Source of the DNA: an uncultured Opitutaceae bacterium
GTDB taxonomy: Bacteria > Verrucomicrobiota > Verrucomicrobiia > Opitutales > Opitutaceae
DNA length: 64,000 nucleotides
Direction: 5' to 3'
Assembly (NCBI GenBank): GCA_903891325.1
Contig: CAITEC010000102.1
Span: 1 to 64,000 of the forward strand
The notes under the pieces are model-generated. The model was not told where the DNA came from. It searched no databases and saw nothing but the letters and a program-made list of their open reading frames with translations. The position numbers and the translations under genes were made by a program. Positions within the stretch are counted from its first letter, which is position 1; each line of letters begins with the position of its first letter. Below, in pieces: positions 27,339 to 39,249 of the stretch.

Positions 27339-29639
27339 TCAGGGAAGTCGGACGGTGCTGAGGTTCCACAGCGCCGCGAGCGCCTGGCCGGCGGCGATGT
27401 TTCCATCGTTGGGGGGCAGCTCGCGGTGGACGATCACGTCGAATCCGGCAACCCGCAGGCTCGCCCGGGTCAGGTCCAGGAGCCTCGCATTCTGGAAGCA
27501 GCCCCCGGTGAGCGCCACGGCGCCGACGCCGGCCTTGAGCGCGACGGAGGTTATGGCCGTGGCCAGGGCGCGGTGAAAGGAGGCCGCCAGGTCCTCGACA
27601 CCCGTGCCGCGGGCGCGCTCGCGGCGAATCCCCTCGAAAAGGGGCTGCCAGTCGACCTCGAAGAACGCGCCGCCGCCCGGCGCAACCGCGCAAAGGCCGG
27701 TCTCAAGCTCGATCCTCCCCGTGGCCCGGGCCGCGCAGGCCTCGAGGGCGAGGGGGGTCTGGCCCTCAAAGCGGTTGAGGCCGCCCAGGCCGAGGAGGGC
27801 CCCGACGGCGTCAAACAGGTGGCCGGCGCTGCTGGTCACGGGAGAATTCAGGCGCTGCTCCATCATCGTGCGCAGGGTCCGGGCCGTCCCGCCCATTCCC
27901 AGGGCGTCTGCGAGAGCGTCGTAGCCGGGGTCCCCGATCTCGTGGGCAAGCGCGAGCGCGGTCCGCCGACCGTCGCGGATCGCAGCTTCGCCGCCCGGGA
28001 GCCGGAACGGCCGCAAGCGCGCGAAGCGGGTGGCGGCGCGTTTTTCCATGCGGATGAATTCCCCTCCCCAGACCGTGCCGTCCTCGCCGAACCCGGTCCC
28101 GTCCCAGGCGACGCCAAGGACATCGTCGGCGTCGTGGCCGTTCTCAAGGAGGCAGGCAAGGACGTGCGCAAGGTGGTGCTGGACCGGAAGGCAGGGCAGC
28201 CCCATCGCGGCCGCGAAGCGGGTGGACACGTAGTCGGGATGCCGGTCGCAGGCGACCGCGGTGTACGGGGCCTGGTGCACCTCGGCGAGCATGTCGACGG
28301 TGCGGGCGTAGACCTCGCGGGTGGCGACGCCGTCGAGGTCCCCGATGTGCGGGCTGAGGACGACGCCATTTCCGGAGGCGACCGCCGGCGCGCATTTCAT
28401 CTGCGAGCCGGCGCAAAGCCACGTGCCCGCCAGGGCTTCGGGGAGCCGGATGGGGGTCGGCGCGTAACCGCGCGCCCGCCTCAGCCTAATCGGGCCGGAT
28501 ACCGAGGGGCGCACGACCGAGTCATCCACCGGGTGCACGATCCGGCGGTCGTTCCCGAGGATGGCGTCGGCGATTCCCGCCAGGCGGCGGTGCGCGTCGG
28601 CGTCCGAGAAGCACAGCGGCTCCTCGGACAGGTTGGCGCTCGTTGCCACAACCGGTCCCCCGAAGGCCTCGAGGATGAGGACGTGCAGCGGCGCATAGGG
28701 CAGGAGCGCCCCGATCCAGGGGTTTCCCGGGGCGACCTCGGCGGCCAGGCCCGACTCCGGACGGCGGAGGAGAAGAACGATCGGGGCGGCGGCGGAGACG
28801 AGCAGGACCCTCGTGTCCGGGGTGACCACCGCTTCCGCATGGATGGCGGGAAGGCTCGGGAACATGACCGCGAATGGCTTTTCCTCGCGGTGCTTGCGCC
28901 GGCGCAGCTCGGAGACGGCCGCCGGGTTGCGGGCGTCGGCCAGGAGATGGTACCCGCCGATTCCCTTCACGGCGACAATCCCGCCGGCCTTCAGGATCCC
29001 CGCGGCCCGGGATATCGCCTCCTCGCCGCGGGCCTGCGCGCCCGTGCCGAGGTCCAGCCGGACGGACGGCCCGCAGGCCGGGCAGGCGTTGGGCTGGGCG
29101 TGATGGCGCCGGTTGTCCGGATCGGAGTATTCGCGCTCGCACTCCGGGCACATCCGAAAGGCCCGCATGGTCGTCCGGGGACGGTCGTAGGGCAGGTGCT
29201 CGATGATCGAGTACCGCGGGCCGCATTGGGTGCAATTGATGAAGGGGTAGCGGTACCGGCGGTCCTGGGGATTGAGGAGCTCCCGGCGGCAATCCGGGCA
29301 GAGCGCCAGGTCGGGAGTCATCGCGGCCTCCAGCGATCCGGTGTCCAGAGGGCTCGGCGCGATCGCGAAATCCCCCCCGGCCGGCGCCGCATCATCGTGC
29401 GCGGAGAGGGACTCGACCGACTCGACGCGGGCGGCCGGCGGTGCCTCCGTGCGGATGGTCAGAAGGAGCGTGTCCAGCGCGCTGCGCGGGCCCGCCGCGC
29501 GGATCAGGACGCCCTGGCCGTCGTTGAGGACCCAGCCCCGCAGGTGGAGGCGGTTCGCCGTGCGACGAACGAAGGGCCTGAAGCCGACCCCCTGCACAGT
29601 GCCCCTAACGCGGAGCAGGATGTCGGTCTCTTCAAGCAT
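27339..29639 (-). CDS. hypF: Carbamoyltransferase HypF
   Basis: Acylphosphatase domain VRGTVQGVGFRPFVRRTAN; zinc fingers CPDCRREL/CTQCGPRYSI/CPECEREY/CPACGP; HHLAHVLACLLENG. Confidence 0.97.
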   Translation of the reverse strand: MLEETDILLRVRGTVQGVGFRPFVRRTANRLHLRGWVLNDGQGVLIRAAGPRSALDTLLLTIRTEAPPAARVESVESLSAHDDAAPAGGDFAIAPSPLDTGSLEAAMTPDLALCPDCRRELLNPQDRRYRYPFINCTQCGPRYSIIEHLPYDRPRTTMRAFRMCPECEREYSDPDNRRHHAQPNACPACGPSVRLDLGTGAQARGEEAISRAAGILKAGGIVAVKGIGGYHLLADARNPAAVSELRRRKHREEKPFAVMFPSLPAIHAEAVVTPDTRVLLVSAAAPIVLLLRRPESGLAAEVAPGNPWIGALLPYAPLHVLILEAFGGPVVATSANLSEEPLCFSDADAHRRLAGIADAILGNDRRIVHPVDDSVVRPSVSGPIRLRRARGYAPTPIRLPEALAGTWLCAGSQMKCAPAVASGNGVVLSPHIGDLDGVATREVYARTVDMLAEVHQAPYTAVACDRHPDYVSTRFAAAMGLPCLPVQHHLAHVLACLLENGHDADDVLGVAWDGTGFGEDGTVWGGEFIRMEKRAATRFARLRPFRLPGGEAAIRDGRRTALALAHEIGDPGYDALADALGMGGTARTLRTMMEQRLNSPVTSSAGHLFDAVGALLGLGGLNRFEGQTPLALEACAARATGRIELETGLCAVAPGGGAFFEVDWQPLFEGIRRERARGTGVEDLAASFHRALATAITSVALKAGVGAVALTGGCFQNARLLDLTRASLRVAGFDVIVHRELPPNDGNIAAGQALAALWNLSTVRLP

Positions 29640-29663
29640 GCGGCCTTTGGGCGCCGGGAGGGG

Positions 29664-30401
29664 TCAGCCCCCGGCAAGCGCCGCGCCCAGCGCGGCGTAC
29701 CACGAGACCATCCCCTCGCCGGTGCGGGAGGAGACCGTCAGGATGCGCGCGCCAGGCGCGATTCGCCGGATATTCTCCAGCGCGGCGGCCTCATTGAAAC
29801 CGAGCGGCTTCGCGAGGTCGGTCTTGGTCAGGATCACAATGTGCGCGGACTTGAAGATCGGGGGGTACTTGAGCGGCTTGTCCTCCCCCTCCGTCGTCGA
29901 AAGCAGGACGACCCGGATCTCCTCGCCGAGGTCAAACGAGGCTGGGCAGACCAGATTGCCGACATTCTCGATGAAGAGGACCCGGACGCCCCCGAGGTCC
30001 AGGTTCTCGGCTCCGCGGGCGACCATCGCTGCATCCAGGTGGCAGGCTCCGCAGGTCGTGATCTGCGCCACGGGAACATGCTCGCGGCGGAGCCGCTGGG
30101 CGTCGCAGTCGGTCTCGAGGTCCCCGACCAGGACGGCGCAGCGCACCTCCCGGCCGAACTCGTCGAGCGTGCGCTCGAGCAGGGCGGTTTTCCCCGAGCC
30201 GGGCGAGGAGACAAGGTTCACCGCGAGGATCCCGCGCTTCCTGAAGTCGCGCCGGTTCGCCTCGGCGAGCTGGTCGTTCTTTTCCAGGAGGGGAACGCGC
30301 AGGTCCACGGCGAAAACGGGGTCGGGACCCGGCACGATGACGCGAAACACGTCGCCGTCCCTGTCCTTGTACTCGGTGACCTGGGGGGTGGGGGATGGCA
30401 T
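29664..30401 (-). CDS. hypB: Hydrogenase nickel incorporation GTPase HypB
   Basis: NLVSSPGSGKTALLERTL...GDLETDCDAQRL...GACHLDAAMV...LFIENVGNLVCPASFDLGE...LTKTDLAKPLGF. Confidence 0.96.
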   Translation of the reverse strand: MPSPTPQVTEYKDRDGDVFRVIVPGPDPVFAVDLRVPLLEKNDQLAEANRRDFRKRGILAVNLVSSPGSGKTALLERTLDEFGREVRCAVLVGDLETDCDAQRLRREHVPVAQITTCGACHLDAAMVARGAENLDLGGVRVLFIENVGNLVCPASFDLGEEIRVVLLSTTEGEDKPLKYPPIFKSAHIVILTKTDLAKPLGFNEAAALENIRRIAPGARILTVSSRTGEGMVSWYAALGAALAGG

Positions 30402-30416
30402 CGTGGTCTCTCCGGT

Positions 30417-30761
30417 TCAGCTCATTTCAATGCGGGAAAGCTCCAGCTCGCGGCCCTGCCGGAGATCCCCGCAGATCCGCCGGCACCGCGGGCACTCGGT
30501 GATGAAGGCCGCGTCGGCGTCAAATTCCAGTGCGCAATCCGGGCAGACGGCGCGGGCAGGCACCTCGTCGATGTCCAGGACGGCGCCGTCGGCCGGGGTC
30601 CCCCGCGCCACGATGTCGAAGGCGAAACGCAGCGCGTCAGGCTCGGCGCCGCTCAGCGAGCCCACCCGCAGGACGATCCGGTGGACCCTGCTCGCGCGGT
30701 TCTCGCCGGCCGTCCGCAGGACGGCGGCCATCGCCGACTCCATTATGCCGAGCTCGTGCAT
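30417..30761 (-). CDS. hypA: Hydrogenase maturation nickel metallochaperone HypA
   Basis: MHELGIMESAMAAVLRTAGE...CPDCALEFDADAAFITECPRCRRICGDLRQGRELELSRIEM. Confidence 0.95.
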   Translation of the reverse strand: MHELGIMESAMAAVLRTAGENRASRVHRIVLRVGSLSGAEPDALRFAFDIVARGTPADGAVLDIDEVPARAVCPDCALEFDADAAFITECPRCRRICGDLRQGRELELSRIEMS

Positions 30762-30833
30762 TTTCGATGGACGAATCGTCGCGCCCAATCCCGGCGCGGG
30801 TCGAGCCGATACCCCCCAAAAGCCAAGAAGTGC

Positions 30834-31316
30834 TTAGTGATTGGCAAACGGTGGGATCGCGGCGGGCCCAAAGCCCCGCTTTCGCTGCAAATCCCTGATC
30901 TTCCTGACCGCCTCCTTGAGCCCCCGGCGCGCGATCGGGGAGAGCTCCTCGCCAAACCCGATGTTCTCGGCGGGAACCAGCAGGCACCACGCCTCCGGCG
31001 CGCGGCCGTAGACGTCGCGGGCCAGCGCGAGGAGGGTCGGCGGGTCCGCGGAGTGGGAGAACACCCGCGAGGATTCCGCGGGCTCAAGCCGCCGCAGGAT
31101 GGGGTGGGCGACTGGACCCTCGGCGGCCACGTCCACGAAGATCACCGCGCTTGCCTTCGAGACCAGGTCGGCCAGCTCGGGGGTGAGCTGGGTGCACGCG
31201 TGGGTGCCCACGCCGGGCAGCCCGAGGTTGGCGACGGCCTCGGCAACCCTCGCCCCGACGCCATCATCGCTGCGAAGCGTGTTGCCGTAGCCGATAACGA
31301 GCAGGTTGTCATTCAC
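30834..31316 (-). CDS. hoxW: Hydrogenase maturation protease (HoxW-like)
   Basis: [63 protein letters not shown]. Confidence 0.88.
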   Translation of the reverse strand: MNDNLLVIGYGNTLRSDDGVGARVAEAVANLGLPGVGTHACTQLTPELADLVSKASAVIFVDVAAEGPVAHPILRRLEPAESSRVFSHSADPPTLLALARDVYGRAPEAWCLLVPAENIGFGEELSPIARRGLKEAVRKIRDLQRKRGFGPAAIPPFANH

Positions 31317-32733
31317 GGGTCACCTCCCGGCGCACGGATCCGTCCGGCCCGATCAGCCGGACCTCAAGCGCCATCTGTCCGAACGCATGGGTTGAGCAGC
31401 TCAGGCACGGGTCGTAGCACCGGATCCCGTGCTCGATGCGGTTGAGCATCGGCTCGGGGATCTGGTCGCCGCGCACGAAGTGCCGGGCGATCTGCGCGAC
31501 GGTCCGGTTCATCGCCAGGTTGTTCTGGCCGGTGGCGACGATCAGGTTGACCTTCTTAAGCAGGCCGTCGCGGTCCACCGTGTAGTCGTGGAAGAGCGTG
31601 CCGCGCGGGGCCTCGCTTGCGCCCACGCCCCGGGGCGAGTTGACACCCGCCTCGGCGCGTAGGTCCCGGCTGAACAGGTCCGGGTCCTCGAGGCCGCGCT
31701 CGATCAGCTCCACCGCGGCGAGCATCTCGATGAGCCGGGCCTGGTGGTAGAGGAAGGAGGAGGTGACCGCGCCGTGGCCCTGCTGCCTGAACAGCCGCAG
31801 CTCGGCGTCGGCGCGGGGGACCCCCATTCGTTCGCAGACGTTGAGCCGGGCCAGCGGTCCCACGCGGTACATGCCGCCCGGGAGGCCGAGCGCCTTGAAG
31901 TAGGGGGACTTCAGGTAGGAGTCCTTCTGCACGGACTCCCCGATGTATTCGAGGTAGTCCGCCGGGTCGATGTGGTCGGCGATCACGCTGCCGCTGCTGT
32001 CGGTGAAGCGCAGCTTCCCGCCATGGTGCTCCCAGGTGCCGTCGGCCGCCACCAGGCCCATGAACAGGGACGGAAAGTTCCCGAAGATGAAGGCCTCCTC
32101 GCGGTGGGTCTCCAGCGTCCTGCGGAAGAGCTCAAAGCCGGTGGCCACCGTTGCGAAGGCCTCCGGCAGCCAGGCGCGGATGCGGTCGCGGCCCTCCTCG
32201 GTGAGGGCGCTGCGCACGCCTCCCGGCACGCCCCACGCCGGGTGGATCTTCTTTCCCCCGAGGATCTCGATTATCTCCTGGCCGAACTGGCGGAGCCGGA
32301 TGCCGGCCCGGGCCAGTTCCGGGTGGGCGGCGATCAGGCCGAACACGTTGCGTTCCGCCGGGGGGGTGTCCCAGCCGAGCAGGAAGTCGGGCGCGCTCAG
32401 GTTGAAGAAGCTCAGCGCGTGGCTCTGCAGGATCTGCCCGAGGTTCATGAGCCTGCGGAGCTTGTCGGCCGCCGGGGGGATGGCCACGGCCATGATCGCG
32501 TCCCCCGCCCTGGCGGAGGCGAGAAGATGGCTGACCGGGCAGATCCCGCAGATGCGGGCCGTGATGCCCGGCATCTCGCTGTACGGCCGCCCCTCGCAGA
32601 ACTTCTCAAATCCGCGGAACTCGACCACGTGGAACTGCGCGTCGGCCACCTGGCCGGCGTCGTCCAGGAAGATGCTGATCTTGGCGTGGCCCTCGATGCG
32701 GGTCACGGGATCGATGACGATGCGCTTTGCCAT
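31309..32733 (-). CDS. hoxH: Bidirectional NAD-linked [NiFe]-hydrogenase large subunit
   Basis: [22 protein letters not shown]...[24 protein letters not shown]...[24 protein letters not shown]. Confidence 0.96.
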   Translation of the reverse strand: MAKRIVIDPVTRIEGHAKISIFLDDAGQVADAQFHVVEFRGFEKFCEGRPYSEMPGITARICGICPVSHLLASARAGDAIMAVAIPPAADKLRRLMNLGQILQSHALSFFNLSAPDFLLGWDTPPAERNVFGLIAAHPELARAGIRLRQFGQEIIEILGGKKIHPAWGVPGGVRSALTEEGRDRIRAWLPEAFATVATGFELFRRTLETHREEAFIFGNFPSLFMGLVAADGTWEHHGGKLRFTDSSGSVIADHIDPADYLEYIGESVQKDSYLKSPYFKALGLPGGMYRVGPLARLNVCERMGVPRADAELRLFRQQGHGAVTSSFLYHQARLIEMLAAVELIERGLEDPDLFSRDLRAEAGVNSPRGVGASEAPRGTLFHDYTVDRDGLLKKVNLIVATGQNNLAMNRTVAQIARHFVRGDQIPEPMLNRIEHGIRCYDPCLSCSTHAFGQMALEVRLIGPDGSVRREVTRE

Positions 32734-32750
32734 AATGGGGCTGGCTTCCT

Positions 32751-33299
32751 TCAGCCGAACCTCGGTTCGTCGCCGTCGACGCGGGGCGGAAGGCCTGCCA
32801 GAACGCGTTCCAGCAGCTCCTTGATTTTGCCGGCCGACGGCGGGCAGCCCGGGAGGAACACCTCCACCGGCACGATTTCATGGACGGGCCGGACCCGTTC
32901 GAGCAGCTCCGGGACGATGCCCTCCGACCGCGGCAGCCGGGGGTTGTCCTGCGCGTTGTCGATATAGGCGCACTGGAGCACGTTCTCGACGTTGCGGGGC
33001 CCGAGCTGGTTGCGGATGGCCGGGACGTTGCCGGTCACCGCGCAGTCGCCGAAGGAGACGAGCACCTTGGTGCGCTTCCGGATCCGGTGGAGCAATTCCA
33101 GGTTGTCGTGGTTGCAGATCGCCCCCTCGACCAGGCAGACGTCGACGTTCTCGGGATATTCCTTCACGTCGATCACCGGGCTGAAGACAAGGTCGGCCTT
33201 TCCGGCGAGCTCGATCAGGAACTCGTCGAGGTCCAGGAAGGACATGTGGCAGCCGGCGCAGCCGCCGAACCAGGCCGTGGCTATTCTGAGACGATCCAT
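32751..33299 (-). CDS. hoxY: Bidirectional hydrogenase small subunit
   Basis: [97 protein letters not shown]. Confidence 0.95.
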   Translation of the reverse strand: MDRLRIATAWFGGCAGCHMSFLDLDEFLIELAGKADLVFSPVIDVKEYPENVDVCLVEGAICNHDNLELLHRIRKRTKVLVSFGDCAVTGNVPAIRNQLGPRNVENVLQCAYIDNAQDNPRLPRSEGIVPELLERVRPVHEIVPVEVFLPGCPPSAGKIKELLERVLAGLPPRVDGDEPRFG

Positions 33300-34003
33300 T
33301 GCTTTTTCTCCCGTGCGTTGACGATGAATTCGAGCTTGGTGCGGTCGCGCTCCATCTCGCCCACGGTCGATCCGCGGTCGAACAGGGCGCCGGTCGGGCA
33401 GGCGAGGACGCACTTGCCGCACGACGTGCAGGACTCCGAGTCCCCCCAGGGCTGGTTGAGGTCGTCGATGATGAACGACTTGGCCCCTCGCCCCGCGACG
33501 TTCTTGGTGCCGGCGCCCTCGATGTGCCAGCAGACCCGGACGCAGCGGGTGCACAGGATGCAGCGGTTGTGGTCCAGGCCGAAGCGCGGGTGGGTTGCGT
33601 CCACGCCCCAGCGCGGGAAGCGGTAGTCGTAGCGGACGTGGTCGATCCCGTGCTCCGAGGCGAGAGACTGGAGCTCGCAGTGGCCGTTGGCCACGCAGAC
33701 CGCGCACACGTGGTTTCGCTCCGCAAGGAGGAGCTCGAGGGTCATCCGGCGGTAGCGCCTCAGCCGGTCGCTCTGGGTCACGACCTCCATCCCCTCGGCC
33801 ACAAGCGTCGTGCAGGCCGGCAGCAGCTTGGCCGTGCCGGCGACCTCGACCAGGCAGAGCCGGCAGGCGCCCGCGTCATAGACCCCCTCCAGGTGGCAGA
33901 GCGTCGGGATCCTGATCCCGGCCTCGGCCGCGGCGTCGAGGACGGTCGTGTCCTCGGCGGCGCTGACCTGCCTGCCGTCAATCTTGAGGGTTTTTGCGGC
34001 CAT
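33281..34003 (-). CDS. hoxU: Bidirectional hydrogenase diaphorase subunit (NuoG-like Fe-S)
   Basis: [51 protein letters not shown]...[19 protein letters not shown]...[17 protein letters not shown]. Confidence 0.95.
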   Translation of the reverse strand: MAAKTLKIDGRQVSAAEDTTVLDAAAEAGIRIPTLCHLEGVYDAGACRLCLVEVAGTAKLLPACTTLVAEGMEVVTQSDRLRRYRRMTLELLLAERNHVCAVCVANGHCELQSLASEHGIDHVRYDYRFPRWGVDATHPRFGLDHNRCILCTRCVRVCWHIEGAGTKNVAGRGAKSFIIDDLNQPWGDSESCTSCGKCVLACPTGALFDRGSTVGEMERDRTKLEFIVNAREKKQWIVSE

Positions 34004-34007
34004 GGGA

Positions 34008-35651
<1,644 letters not shown>

Positions 35652-36240
35652 TTTTCCAGTTGGGCCAGCACCATCTCCGGCGTCTGCTTTGCCGCGACCT
35701 GGCCGTCGTAGACGACCGCCGGGGCGATGGCGCAGGCGCCGATGCAGCGCGCGGTCAGCAGCGAGAGCTGGCTGTCCGGGGTCGTCTCACCGGACTTGAT
35801 CCCTGCCGCGGCCTCGGCGGCGGCCAGCACCTTGGCCGATCCCTTCACGTAGCAGGCCGTGCCCAGGCACACCACGCAGGTGTGCGCGCCCTGGGGCTTC
35901 AGGCAGAAAAAATGGTAGAAGGTCGCGACGCCGTACACGCGGCTTGGCGGCAGCTTCAGCCGGTGGGCGACGAAGAGCAGCAGGTCGTCCTCGAGGTAGC
36001 CGAAGAGCTCCTGGGCCTTGTGGAGCACCTCGATCAGCGCATCCTGCCGGGCCTGGAACTTCTTGATGTGGGCCTCAAGAATCTTGAATCGCTTGTCGCC
36101 GCTCGCATGGGCTGTCACGCGGGCCGGTGAACTCTCCTCCCCCGCACTGGTCAAACTGGGGATCACGGCGGCGCCATGATACTCCCATCCCCGGAGCGTT
36201 CTACGCGGATGTTGCCCATCGCTGGGCGTATTTTGGGATC

Positions 36241-36260
36241 GCCGGGGTTTTAGCCCCGGC
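36241..36260. repeat. Hairpin GCCGGGG-ttttag-CCCCGGC between pirin gene and hoxE
   Basis: 7-bp GC arms; no clear T-tract on the minus strand. Confidence 0.4.
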
Positions 36261-36273
36261 GCTCCCTTCCCGC

Positions 36274-36966
36274 TCAGGCGAGGTCGAAGAGCAGCACCTG
36301 CGAGGGCTTCACTCCCGCCACCTCGAGCGCGGTGTCCGGGTCGATCACCGCCGCGTCTCCGCCGGAGAGGGTCTGGCCGTTCAATTTGACCTCGCCCTCG
36401 GCGACATGCAGCCAGCCGTGCCGTCCCTGGCCGAGCTTGCGCGAAACCGACTGGCCGGGCTCGAGGCGGGCCAGCCAGAGGTCCGCATCCTGGTGGATTG
36501 CAATGGAGCCGTCGCGCCCGGTCTTGCTCGTGAACAGGTTCCAGGCCCCGGCGGGCGCCTGGGCGAAGGACTTGTCCGCATACCGCGGCTTCACGCCGAT
36601 CTCATCGGGCTGGATCCAGATCTGGAGCAGATGCACGGCCTCGTCGGCGGAGGGATTGAACTCGCTGTGGCGGACCCCGGTGCCGGCCGCCATGTACTGC
36701 ACTTCGCCCGCGCGGACGACCCGCTGGTTGCCCATGGAGTCCTTGTGCTCGAGGGCGCCGCTCAGGATGTAGGTGATGATCTCCATGTCGCGATGGGGGT
36801 GCGTGCCGAATCCGCCGCCGGGGGCGACAACGTCGTCGTTGATGACGCGCAGGCTGCGGAAGCCCATCCACTTGGGATCGTAGTAGTCCGCGAAGCTGAA
36901 GGAGTGGTGGGTCTCGAGCCAGCCGTGGCTGGCGTGCCCCCGTTCATTGGATCGGCGAAGAATCAT
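36274..36966 (-). CDS. Pirin family protein
   Basis: MILRRSNERGHASHGWLETHHSFSFADYYDPKWMGFRSLRVINDDVVAPGGGFGTHPHRDMEIITYILSGALEHKDSMGN. Confidence 0.95.
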   Translation of the reverse strand: MILRRSNERGHASHGWLETHHSFSFADYYDPKWMGFRSLRVINDDVVAPGGGFGTHPHRDMEIITYILSGALEHKDSMGNQRVVRAGEVQYMAAGTGVRHSEFNPSADEAVHLLQIWIQPDEIGVKPRYADKSFAQAPAGAWNLFTSKTGRDGSIAIHQDADLWLARLEPGQSVSRKLGQGRHGWLHVAEGEVKLNGQTLSGGDAAVIDPDTALEVAGVKPSQVLLFDLA

Positions 36967-37050
36967 GGTCGGGAATCTAGCCGGGGAGCCCGATTTGGCA
37001 AGGTGAGCGGACCACTTGCGCTTGGCGGCCAAAGCCTCCAGAACAGGCGA

Positions 37051-38355
37051 ATGTTTTCGCGCCCCCGGGAACCCCTGCTGTGGATGGCCGTGGCACTGCT
37101 GTCGGCGGCCGGGTTCTGGTGGGCCGGGCGCAGCCGCAATCCGGCTCCGCTTCCGGGGAAGACGATCGTGACCTGGTACCAGCTCATCACGCCGCTGCAG
37201 GATCTCCACCGCGAGGAGGCGGCGGCCTTCGAGAAGGCGCATCCGAACATCGAGGTCCGGATCGTCTGGGCGACGGGGACCGAGTACAATACGAAGCTCA
37301 AGACCCTCGCCGCCGCCCATCAGCTTCCCGACCTTTTCTTTGCGGGCGACGTGTGGCTGAGCTACCTGCGGCCGCTCATGAGGGATCTCACCCCGCTCGT
37401 GCGGCGCGACGCGGCGGCAATGGGGCTGGACGATTTCTACCCGGCCATCCGCGCCGCCATGCAGCTCGACGGGCGAACCTACATCATGCCCGACACGATG
37501 AACCTCTCGCTGCTCTACTACAACCGGCGGCTGTTTTCCGAGGCGGGACTTTCGGAGCCCACCGACGGGTGGACCTGGGATGACGTGGTCCGCGCCGGCC
37601 GGGTACTGACCCGGCCCGGAACACCCGGGCGACCCGGGGTCTGGGGATGCTCCCGGGTCGAGGGATGGTGGGGAGAGTGGCTGATCTACGTCCGGCAGGC
37701 GGGCGGGGCGGTCTTCACCGCGGACGGTCGGCGCTGCGCGCTCGATTCGCCGCAGGCGGTCGCCGGGCTCGGGTTCTACCTGGACAAGTCCGCCCGTTAC
37801 GGGATCAGCGCCCCGCCGGGCTTCGAGCCGGCCAACGGCTTTGTGAACCAGCGAACGGCGATGGTCGTCGGGGGGCATGTGAGTTTCTGGCTGAGCTACA
37901 GCGCGACGCCGGGGCTGGACTGGGACGTGCAGGTGCTTCCGTCGGGCCCCGCGGGCCGCCCCGGCGGGGAGCTTGCGATCGCCGGTTACAGCATCAGCGC
38001 GACCTGCCCGCACCCCGAGGCGGCCTGGGAGCTGGCAAAGTTCGTGACCCGGCCGGAGGCGATCGCGGCCATCGTGGCCCGAGGCGGCGTGTCCGTTCGC
38101 CGCTCGGTGGCGGAGGCGGCGATGCGCGACCTCCGCCGCGGCTCGGGGCCAGGAAACCTCGCCGCGGTCTACCGCCAGTTCGACTACGGCGAGCCGATTC
38201 CCCACAATCCCTATTTCCTCGAAATGATGTACAACCTTATCCAGCCCGAGGTGGACCGGATGCTCCTCGGCGAGCTCACGCCCGCTGAGACGGGCCGGCG
38301 CGCGGCGGCCGCGGTCAACGCCTTCATGGCCAATTTCGACCCGGAGGGATCATGA
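37051..38355 (+). CDS. Extracellular sugar-binding protein of ABC transporter
   Basis: TIVTWYQLITPLQDLHREEAAAFEKAHPNIEVRIVW...PDLFFAGD...DGRTYIMPDTMNLSLLYYNRRLFSEAGL. Confidence 0.88.
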   Translation: MFSRPREPLLWMAVALLSAAGFWWAGRSRNPAPLPGKTIVTWYQLITPLQDLHREEAAAFEKAHPNIEVRIVWATGTEYNTKLKTLAAAHQLPDLFFAGDVWLSYLRPLMRDLTPLVRRDAAAMGLDDFYPAIRAAMQLDGRTYIMPDTMNLSLLYYNRRLFSEAGLSEPTDGWTWDDVVRAGRVLTRPGTPGRPGVWGCSRVEGWWGEWLIYVRQAGGAVFTADGRRCALDSPQAVAGLGFYLDKSARYGISAPPGFEPANGFVNQRTAMVVGGHVSFWLSYSATPGLDWDVQVLPSGPAGRPGGELAIAGYSISATCPHPEAAWELAKFVTRPEAIAAIVARGGVSVRRSVAEAAMRDLRRGSGPGNLAAVYRQFDYGEPIPHNPYFLEMMYNLIQPEVDRMLLGELTPAETGRRAAAAVNAFMANFDPEGS

Positions 38356-39248
38356 GCGCCCGCGGTCCGCGATCCACCTGGTTCTGGTTCCTGGCGGGCC
38401 CCGCGCTGCTCGGCTTCGCGTGCTTCAACCTGGCCCCGATGGCCTATTCGCTCTGGCTGAGCCTCTGCCGCTACGAGGTGGTGTCGCCGCCCCGTTTCAT
38501 CGGGTTTGGAAATTACGCCTACCTCTTTGTCCACGACCCATCGTTCTGGCCCTCGGTCCGCGTGACGCTCGCCTTCACGCTCACGCAGCTTCCCCTCTCG
38601 ATCGTCGCCTCGCTTGGGTTCGCCCTGGCGCTCAACCAGCCAATCCGCGGACGGGGATTCCTCCGCTCGCTCTTTTTCCTCCCCTCGATCCTGCCGCAGG
38701 CGGTCTTCGCGGTCGTCTTCGTTTACCTCTTCCAGGCCGACGGCGGGGTGCTTAATGGGATCCTGGGCTGCCTCGGGATCAGGGGCCAGGCATGGACGAC
38801 GAATCCGGCATGGGCGCTCCCGGTCCTGGTCACGGCCAGCATGTGGGGATTCGGCTACCCCCTGGTCGTATTCCTCGGGGGACTGCAGAACGTTCCCCGG
38901 GAGCTTTACGAGGCGGCGCACATGGACGGCGCAGGCCCCTGGGAGCGCTTCCGGCATGTCACGCTTCCGCTGATCTCGCCGGTGATCTTCTTCAACCTGG
39001 TCATGGGCACGATCGGGGCGCTGAAGGTCTTCGACCTTGCCTACGTCTTCAGCGTGACCCAGGGCAAGCCGCCGGGCGGCCCCGCCCGCGCCACGCTTTT
39101 CTACGGGCTGAACCTCTACGAGCAGGCCTTCGGCTACTTCCACATGGGCCTGGCCAGCGCGATGGCCTGGCTTCTCTTCGCCGTGGTGCTGGTGATAACG
39201 GCGGTCAATTTCCGGCTCGGCCGCCGGTGGGTGCACTACGGGGACTGA
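38352..39248 (+). CDS. Sugar ABC transporter permease (MalF/UgpA-like)
   Basis: PRELYEAAHMDGAGPWERFRHVTLPLISPVIFFNLVMG: EAA motif. Confidence 0.92.
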   Translation: MSARGPRSTWFWFLAGPALLGFACFNLAPMAYSLWLSLCRYEVVSPPRFIGFGNYAYLFVHDPSFWPSVRVTLAFTLTQLPLSIVASLGFALALNQPIRGRGFLRSLFFLPSILPQAVFAVVFVYLFQADGGVLNGILGCLGIRGQAWTTNPAWALPVLVTASMWGFGYPLVVFLGGLQNVPRELYEAAHMDGAGPWERFRHVTLPLISPVIFFNLVMGTIGALKVFDLAYVFSVTQGKPPGGPARATLFYGLNLYEQAFGYFHMGLASAMAWLLFAVVLVITAVNFRLGRRWVHYGD

Positions 39249-39249
39249 C

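Noticed and set aside
27174-31445. 1423-aa plus-strand ORF across the hyp genes.
   Set aside because: High-GC antisense shadow of well-supported hypC/hypF/hypB/hypA/hoxW on the minus strand; composition is R/G/P/A-rich with no recognisable domain.
36274-38205. 643-aa minus-strand ORF.
   Set aside because: Only the part from ATG 36966 (pirin) is supported; upstream portion is antisense to the solute-binding protein.
36127-38355. 742-aa plus-strand ORF.
   Set aside because: The first 308 codons are antisense to the pirin gene; the true sugar-binding protein starts at 37051.
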